Below are positions 60,181 through 64,000 of a stretch of DNA of 64,000 nucleotides, one piece after another. A program made the position numbers and the translations under genes. The notes under the pieces were generated by a model. That model did not search any database and was not told the origin of the DNA. It was given only the letters and a program-made list of their open reading frames with translations. The stretch spans positions 248,001 to 312,000 of the forward strand of contig NZ_JAHVAP010000010.1 in NCBI RefSeq assembly GCF_024721155.1. Direction: 5' to 3'. The DNA comes from Mucilaginibacter phenanthrenivorans (GTDB lineage Bacteria > Bacteroidota > Bacteroidia > Sphingobacteriales > Sphingobacteriaceae). Numbering within the stretch: the stretch's first letter is position 1; each line of letters opens with the position of its first letter.

Positions 60181-60944
60181 CCTTGAAGATTCGATATTGA
60201 CCGCTGCATCTGGGCCATCATTCCGGTTAGGCTTTCGAGGGTTGGTTCAGGAGTTGGGATTGGCAGATGGGTGGAGATATAGGCTTTTGCTTTCCATAGC
60301 TCCAGGATATCTTCGCCGCCTATTTCGTAAGGATCGTATACAGGGTTGTCAGATACCAGCTTTAATTTTTTATTGTCCTTAAATTTATTTCCGATGCGCT
60401 TGTAAACAACCCCCTCGTTTTTAGAGACTACAACATAAGTTTCAGCCTGTTTTACGTCGCCCCAGTTTTCAACGTATTCACCTATTATAATAGTGCCTGA
60501 TTGTAAAGGCAGCATCGAGTCGCCTTTAATTTCAAATGCGCGATAGGTGCCTTGTTTAAACATGGGTAAATAAAACTTGGGCAATTTGGCCACATATTCG
60601 GGATCGGCATAGCCATTTAAATAGCCTGCACTTGCCTTCATTGGCACCAATTCTATATTCTCGTTGTCTTCCTTATCAACAGAAATGCTTAAAACACGCA
60701 GGTTGGCCGGATTTCCTTTTGGCTTTGGGGCCCACTTTTCGTCAATTTCTTCATTGATAAAGTCATCAATAGAGATGTCGAAGAATGATGCTATTTTTTT
60801 TAGTAGATCGTATTTCGGATCAGCCCTTTCCTCTTCGTAAGCGCCTACCAATGAACGTTTTATGCCTAATTCATCAGCAAATTGCTGTTGTGTGAGGCCT
60901 TTCTTTTTACGAAGAAATTTAATATTTGAAGGAATATTTGACAT
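60171..60944 (-). CDS. XRE-family repressor with S24 (LexA/CI-like) autoprotease domain
   Basis: 257 residues. N-terminal helix-turn-helix 'IKFLRKKKGLTQQQFADELGIKRSLVGAYEEERADPKYDLLKKIA' (~8-60). A linker holds the cleavage-site candidate 'MKASAGYLNGY' (Ala-Gly). The S24 domain shows Ser in 'EIKGDSMLPLQSG' and the general-base Lys in 'GVVYKRIGN'. Such repressors cleave themselves when bound to RecA filaments. The C-terminal ~30 residues are a Pro/Met-rich tail with a coiled coil. A 40-base module upstream recurs before the GIY-YIG-like gene. Confidence 0.9.
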   Translation of the reverse strand: MSNIPSNIKFLRKKKGLTQQQFADELGIKRSLVGAYEEERADPKYDLLKKIASFFDISIDDFINEEIDEKWAPKPKGNPANLRVLSISVDKEDNENIELVPMKASAGYLNGYADPEYVAKLPKFYLPMFKQGTYRAFEIKGDSMLPLQSGTIIIGEYVENWGDVKQAETYVVVSKNEGVVYKRIGNKFKDNKKLKLVSDNPVYDPYEIGGEDILELWKAKAYISTHLPIPTPEPTLESLTGMMAQMQRSISNLQGNN

Positions 60945-60954
60945 GAATTCAGAG

Positions 60955-60995
60955 TGCTAACGTTATTAGTAATAATAATGCTCATAAAATTAGTA
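60955..60995. promoter_or_regulatory. Candidate operator module 1 (S24 repressor gene)
   Basis: TGCTAA, then TTATTAGTA, then 18 bases ATGCTCATAAAATTAGTA. ATTAGTA occurs twice, 24 bases apart. The same layout recurs at 61714-61753. It lies 11 bases upstream of the repressor ATG. Confidence 0.7.
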
Positions 60996-61100
60996 TAATT
61001 TATCTTCAATAACAAATTTTATTAGCATTTGTTACTCGTTGAATTAAGCCAATGGGAAGTAGATAACAGGAATTGAAAATTGTATTGATTTCAAAATGTT

Positions 61101-61149
61101 AAACTACACATGAATCAAACTATAACGTAGTCCGATTCATGTGTAGTTT
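61101..61149. terminator. Hairpin after the GG-leader peptide gene
   Basis: AAACTACACATGAATC, 17-base loop, GATTCATGTGTAGTTT: a 16-base perfect stem 13 bases beyond the peptide stop. Confidence 0.75.
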
Positions 61150-61161
61150 ATGGTGTTGTTT

Positions 61162-61404
61162 TCACGCCGCTGGTCCGTCGCAAATGGCCTTTTGGTTGCT
61201 ACCGCAACAGTCATTCATAGCCCATAAAATATCTTTATTATCAACGTATCCATCTGAATCTTCAGGTAGCCAGTATCCACATCCTACAAGATCATCTTCG
61301 CAGAAACAATTATAAGGTACAACCTTGCCTCCTTTAACATTTTTCATTTCTTCTCTCGTTAGTAATTGATTGCTTGCTAAGAGATTTGTTCTTAAATTAT
61401 TCAT
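61162..61404 (-). CDS. Double-glycine leader peptide (natural product/bacteriocin-like precursor)
   Basis: 80 residues. 'LASNQLLTREEMKNVKGGKV' is the leader type with Gly-Gly cleavage motif seen in Bacteroidota secreted peptide precursors. The core after GG is acidic and has seven Cys ('CFCEDDLVGCGYW', 'MNDCCGSNQKAICDG'), suggesting disulfides or modification. No C39 peptidase transporter, radical-SAM or lanthipeptide enzyme lies in this window. It has its own strong terminator and a long upstream region. Confidence 0.72.
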   Translation of the reverse strand: MNNLRTNLLASNQLLTREEMKNVKGGKVVPYNCFCEDDLVGCGYWLPEDSDGYVDNKDILWAMNDCCGSNQKAICDGPAA

Positions 61405-61787
61405 GAGATTTTTTTAGGTGCCATCATTATAAATGGGGCGGCTTTACCCAGCATGTTTTACCAAAGACATGCAACTTTTCTTAAAAGGCTTATCAACACT
61501 CGTGAATTTCAGAAAGACATTATGGTTTTTTTCAATAAGTGTTTAGGACTTTTATTACTACAAAATAAAAAAAATAAATTCGAATTATCAGTTTGTAAAT
61601 AGGTAATAATGTTGTTACTAAGAAAATGTTTTTTAATCCGACTACCTCTACATTCTTCAACGCTGCTTAAGTAATTCAACAGATAAATAAATATTTGAGA
61701 TAAAATTTGGAATTGCTAAAATTATTAGTATTTTTATGCTCATAAAATTAGTAATTGTTTTTTAACCAGCAAATTTTATTTATCAAT
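61405..61787. other. 383-base AT-rich region between the peptide and GIY-YIG-like genes
   Basis: It contains promoters for both divergent genes; the only structure I can support is operator module 2 (61714-61753). The middle shows no reading frame or palindrome of note. Confidence 0.5.
61714..61753. promoter_or_regulatory. Candidate operator module 2 (GIY-YIG-like gene)
   Basis: TGCTAA, TTATTAGTA and the 18-base ATGCTCATAAAATTAGTA match module 1, with one base less between the blocks. It lies 34 bases upstream of the ATG at 61788. Confidence 0.7.
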
Positions 61788-62144
61788 ATGAAACGCTTCA
61801 TCTATATCATTACTGACAGAAACCGCAATAACTTACACGTAGGCCTGTGTTCAGACCTGTTGAAAACTCTTGAATTTTATCGCCAGATGCCTACTTTGTT
61901 TTTTGATAATTCAAAACAGCTTAACCGTTTGGTGTATTTCGAGGAGATAAATACCGAGGAGCAGGCCATGGAGCGCTTTAAAACTGTGAGCACTTTTACA
62001 AGGCCCCAGAAAGAAAAAATGATCAGACCTGTTAACCCTGATTGGGTAGATCTGACCATCGGTTTAAATTATGAGAGCGGTGTGAGGGTAAGGCCGCAGC
62101 TTCGTCCTTCTATCAGCTCAAACAGGCGCGCTGTTACTTTTTAA
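61788..62144 (+). CDS. GIY-YIG-like nuclease domain protein
   Basis: 118 residues from the ATG at 61788. 'FIYIITDRNRNNLHVGLCSDLLKTLEFYRQM' has the shape of a GIY-YIG core (Y-I-I ... H-V-G), then 'RLVYFEEINTEEQAMERFKTVSTFTRPQKEKMIRPVNPDW', the Arg/Glu helix-and-loop segment of UvrC/YhbQ-like domains. The catalytic Arg and Glu are plausibly conserved but the YIG is altered to HVG. Shared operator with the S24 repressor suggests a DNA-damage role. Overlaps convergent msrB by 11 bases. Confidence 0.75.
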   Translation: MKRFIYIITDRNRNNLHVGLCSDLLKTLEFYRQMPTLFFDNSKQLNRLVYFEEINTEEQAMERFKTVSTFTRPQKEKMIRPVNPDWVDLTIGLNYESGVRVRPQLRPSISSNRRAVTF

Positions 62145-62622
62145 TGAATTTTAAGGCGCCGGAGTTCATGCAGTATCTTTTGCCGCCCCTGTTAGCAGGG
62201 CCATCGTCAAAAACATGGCCGAGATGCAGGCCGGTACTTCTTTCAATAACTTCGTCGCGTGTCATGCCGTCGCTATTGTCAGTAACTATTTCAATTTTTT
62301 TAGGATCAACAGGCTTAACAAAGCTTGGCCATCCTGTACCGCTGTCGAATTTATCCTCCGAAGAAAATAAAACCTCGCCGGTGGCGGCGCTTACATATAC
62401 ACCTTTCTCATGGTTATCATGATAGGCATTTTGATAAGGCGGCTCAGTCCCGCTCTCAACCATTATGTGGTATGCGTTTGCTGACAAGATCTTTTTCCAC
62501 TCAATAGGGGTTTTGCTCATCTTGCGCTTAGGATCATATTTTTTTACCTGGCCGCTGCTTAGCTGGCATCCGAATGATGTTAGCATAGTCAGCACAATAA
62601 CTGCTAAAATTGATTGTTTCAT
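62134..62622 (-). CDS. msrB: Peptide methionine-(R)-S-oxide reductase, exported
   Basis: 162 residues. 'LTMLTSFGCQLSSG' is a lipoprotein-type signal. The MsrB domain has 'VYVSAATGEVLFSSEDKFDSGTGWPSFVKPVD', 'GLHLGHVFDDGP' and catalytic Cys in 'RYCMNSGALKFI'. The zinc-binding CX2C pairs are absent, as in the zinc-free subclass. It repairs oxidised methionine in periplasmic proteins. Confidence 0.93.
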   Translation of the reverse strand: MKQSILAVIVLTMLTSFGCQLSSGQVKKYDPKRKMSKTPIEWKKILSANAYHIMVESGTEPPYQNAYHDNHEKGVYVSAATGEVLFSSEDKFDSGTGWPSFVKPVDPKKIEIVTDNSDGMTRDEVIERSTGLHLGHVFDDGPANRGGKRYCMNSGALKFIKK

Positions 62623-62718
62623 TTTATTATGTTTTTAATTTAGTCGGATTAAATTCTATATCCTTACAAAATAAATTACGAAATATCAGCTCAGCAGGTT
62701 TGTCAACAGGAGGTCTGT

Positions 62719-63327
62719 TTATATGTTCCTGCTTTTAGGAACCAAAACAGCATTAACTATATGCAGCATGCCGTTGCTTTGCTGAATATCAAATTTACTG
62801 ATAATGCTTTTACCTCCATTATCATCAATCAAAACAATATTACGGTTGGCATCAATTTTGGCGGTTAACGTAGTGCCGGCAATAGTACGGAACGTAGCCT
62901 CGCCTTTGTTTGAGTTTATTTTTCTTTGAATATCCCGCACACTTAAGCTTCCTACTATTGCATGGCTTGTAATAAGGTAATTCAGTTCGAGCTTATGGCT
63001 AGGCTTTAATAAAGTATCCAGTTCACCCGCCGGCAATTTTTCGAATGCCTGGTTGGTAGGCGCAAAAAACGTGATAGGGCCTTTACTTTTAAACGTTTCG
63101 GTTAAACCCGCGTCCTCAATGGCGGTTACCAATACACTGTATTCGTTCGACAATTCTATGTTTTCAATGATATTGTTTGACGATATCATTTTAGTGCCGT
63201 TTACATTCTTTACCTTACCCCACTTGGCCTTTACAGAATCAATAACGGGGGCATTCGGCGTTGCATTTTGCGCAAATAAACGCTGACCGCCGACAATTAT
63301 TAATATTACGATGAACCATTTCCTCAT
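62719..63327 (-). CDS. Secreted fasciclin-domain protein
   Basis: 202 residues with a signal peptide ending near 'LFA|QNA'. One FAS1 domain (~65-198): 'EYSVLVTAIEDAGLTETFKSKGPITFFAPTNQAFEKLPAGELDTLL', 'LNYLITSHAIVG' and 'SNGMLHIVNAVLVP' are the H1 and H2 boxes. Mediates adhesion or carotenoid/lipid binding in other proteins. The ATG at 63327 is supported by an exact -7 box ending 5 bases upstream. Confidence 0.9.
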   Translation of the reverse strand: MRKWFIVILIIVGGQRLFAQNATPNAPVIDSVKAKWGKVKNVNGTKMISSNNIIENIELSNEYSVLVTAIEDAGLTETFKSKGPITFFAPTNQAFEKLPAGELDTLLKPSHKLELNYLITSHAIVGSLSVRDIQRKINSNKGEATFRTIAGTTLTAKIDANRNIVLIDDNGGKSIISKFDIQQSNGMLHIVNAVLVPKSRNI

Positions 63328-63332
63328 GGCCG

Positions 63333-63340
63333 CAAAGATA
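63333..63340 (-). promoter_or_regulatory. -7 promoter box of the fasciclin gene
   Basis: Minus-strand TATCTTTG, exact match, 5 bases before the ATG at 63327. Confidence 0.6.
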
Positions 63341-63394
63341 GGATTTTAGTGGCAAGAGACAATAGGAAAGGATCAGAGAAGGGTCATGAAAACT

Positions 63395-63486
63395 AAGTCC
63401 TGAGTCTTTGAGTCGAAAGTCGTTAGCAGGAAAAGTATCAAATAATACCCTTTTACTATTGACTTTCGACTTCGGACTTAAGACTC
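63395..63486. repeat. Family-I inverted array
   Basis: AAGTCCTGAGTCTTTGAGTC continuing GAAAGTC against GACTTTCGACTTCGGACTTA continuing AGACTC. It ends 8 bases before the stop of the D15-type gene. Confidence 0.72.
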
Positions 63487-63493
63487 TCCCCAA

Positions 63494-64000
63494 CTACCAT
63501 CCCGGCGTAAAGCCTAGACCAAATACAGGCTTGGTAACGTCGGTGCGGTTAAATGGTACGGCAAGGTATGGCTCCAATACAAAATAGCCGAATATGTTTA
63601 TTCTTAATGAAACACCCGCGCTTAATGCCGGTACACGCTGGTTTGTGTTATAAACAGGATCTTGCAGTTGAAGACCATTTTTATCCAATACCGGCTTGCC
63701 TTGGGTATCTACTCTTCCTACATAACCGGTTACATCCGGGGCTGATTGGAATTTAATCTGGTTTCCTGAGTTCCAGGCAAGGCCTGCATCAAAGAATGCA
63801 TTAAGTTCGGTAAATAAGATCTTCGATTTAAATTGCGAAAGTTTTTCAGGACCGGTAAAAGGTAACCGGATCTCGAAGTTAGCGACAGCAATGCGATTAC
63901 CGGATAGCTGATCGATGGTAAATCCATTGCTTGCCTTTTTGGTGTTCACATTGTAAAAAGTTTGTGGTTCATATCCCCTGATCAGGTAAGGATAACCCAC
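63494..64000 (-). CDS. D15/BamA-type outer-membrane beta-barrel, C-terminal part (5' end outside window)
   Basis: 168 residues open to the window edge. 'YLIRGYEPQTF' is the VRGF/Y loop of Omp85 barrels; following strands alternate 'ANFEIRLPF', 'LNAFFDAGLAWN', 'PALSAGVSLRINIFGYFVLEPYLAVPFNR' and end 'VFGLGFTPGW', an aromatic C-terminus for BAM recognition. In Bacteroidota this barrel often forms the end of TolB-propeller or protease-like proteins; the N-terminus is needed to decide. Confidence 0.85.
   Translation of the reverse strand: MGYPYLIRGYEPQTFYNVNTKKASNGFTIDQLSGNRIAVANFEIRLPFTGPEKLSQFKSKILFTELNAFFDAGLAWNSGNQIKFQSAPDVTGYVGRVDTQGKPVLDKNGLQLQDPVYNTNQRVPALSAGVSLRINIFGYFVLEPYLAVPFNRTDVTKPVFGLGFTPGW

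Overview
The window looks like chromosomal DNA of a Bacteroidota bacterium, most probably Sphingobacteriaceae (Mucilaginibacter/Pedobacter-like). This rests on the mix of protein families (DUF4296 lipoprotein, DUF4905, MG2/TonB-plug-like surface protein, TlpA-type DUF4369 thioredoxin, short archaeal-type ProRS, bacteroidete arginine decarboxylase with CtlX) and on many copies of the phylum's promoter -7 box, TAnnTTTG. I infer the genus from general familiarity; no search was possible. I saw no rRNA, tRNA, CRISPR array, prophage or intact insertion sequence. The content is mostly housekeeping, with small accessory islands.

Layout. 1-8.9 kb: end of a lipid A acyltransferase, GT2 glycosyltransferase, MscS channel, aroQ, xerD, prmC, ribD, an EamA transporter and a YigZ-family protein. 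9-14 kb: mgtE, bioB, a small nucleotidyltransferase pair, an SRPBCC protein, an AurF-like diiron oxygenase and a VOC protein. 14-24 kb: a large MG2-type envelope protein, aspartate kinase with a lipoprotein and GNAT gene, yggS, mutS2 and a CE2 esterase. 25-33 kb: 3-oxoacid CoA-transferase (scoAB), udk, a LysM/RlpA-like protein, dps, proS and a cystathionine gamma-synthase-type enzyme. 33-46 kb: TIGR02757 protein, comEC, merR, a RelE/ParE toxin-antitoxin pair, alaS, a Gly/His-rich protein, gatB, a TlpA-like lipoprotein, a response regulator, a Lys/Ala-rich histone-like protein. 46-56 kb: pseudouridine synthase, a TPR sensor, an AraC/siderophore-reductase pair, then an arginine block (arginine decarboxylase, CtlX hydrolase, arginine deiminase) divergent from argS. 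56-64 kb: hydroxyacyl-CoA dehydrogenase, bioD, bioF, Spy-like protein, S24 repressor, a double-glycine leader peptide, a GIY-YIG-like protein, msrB, a fasciclin protein and the end of a D15-type outer-membrane protein.

How genes work together. Biotin synthesis is split between bioB and bioF-bioD. Three arginine/citrulline-consuming enzymes lie beside argS. Four translation genes (proS, alaS, argS, gatB) are scattered. The S24 repressor and the GIY-YIG-like gene share a 40-base upstream module and flank the GG-leader peptide.

Two patterns not explained by ordinary annotation stand out. First, at least nine genes have an exact TAnnTTTG box ending only 3-6 bases before the start codon, which predicts leaderless or nearly leaderless transcripts and corrects several gene starts. 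Second, about 28 short repeats of eleven sequence families, most built from degenerate short units arranged as inverted arrays, sit at or within about 10 bases of stop codons; some run into reading frames and add protein sequence (TIGR02757 protein, CtlX C-terminus).
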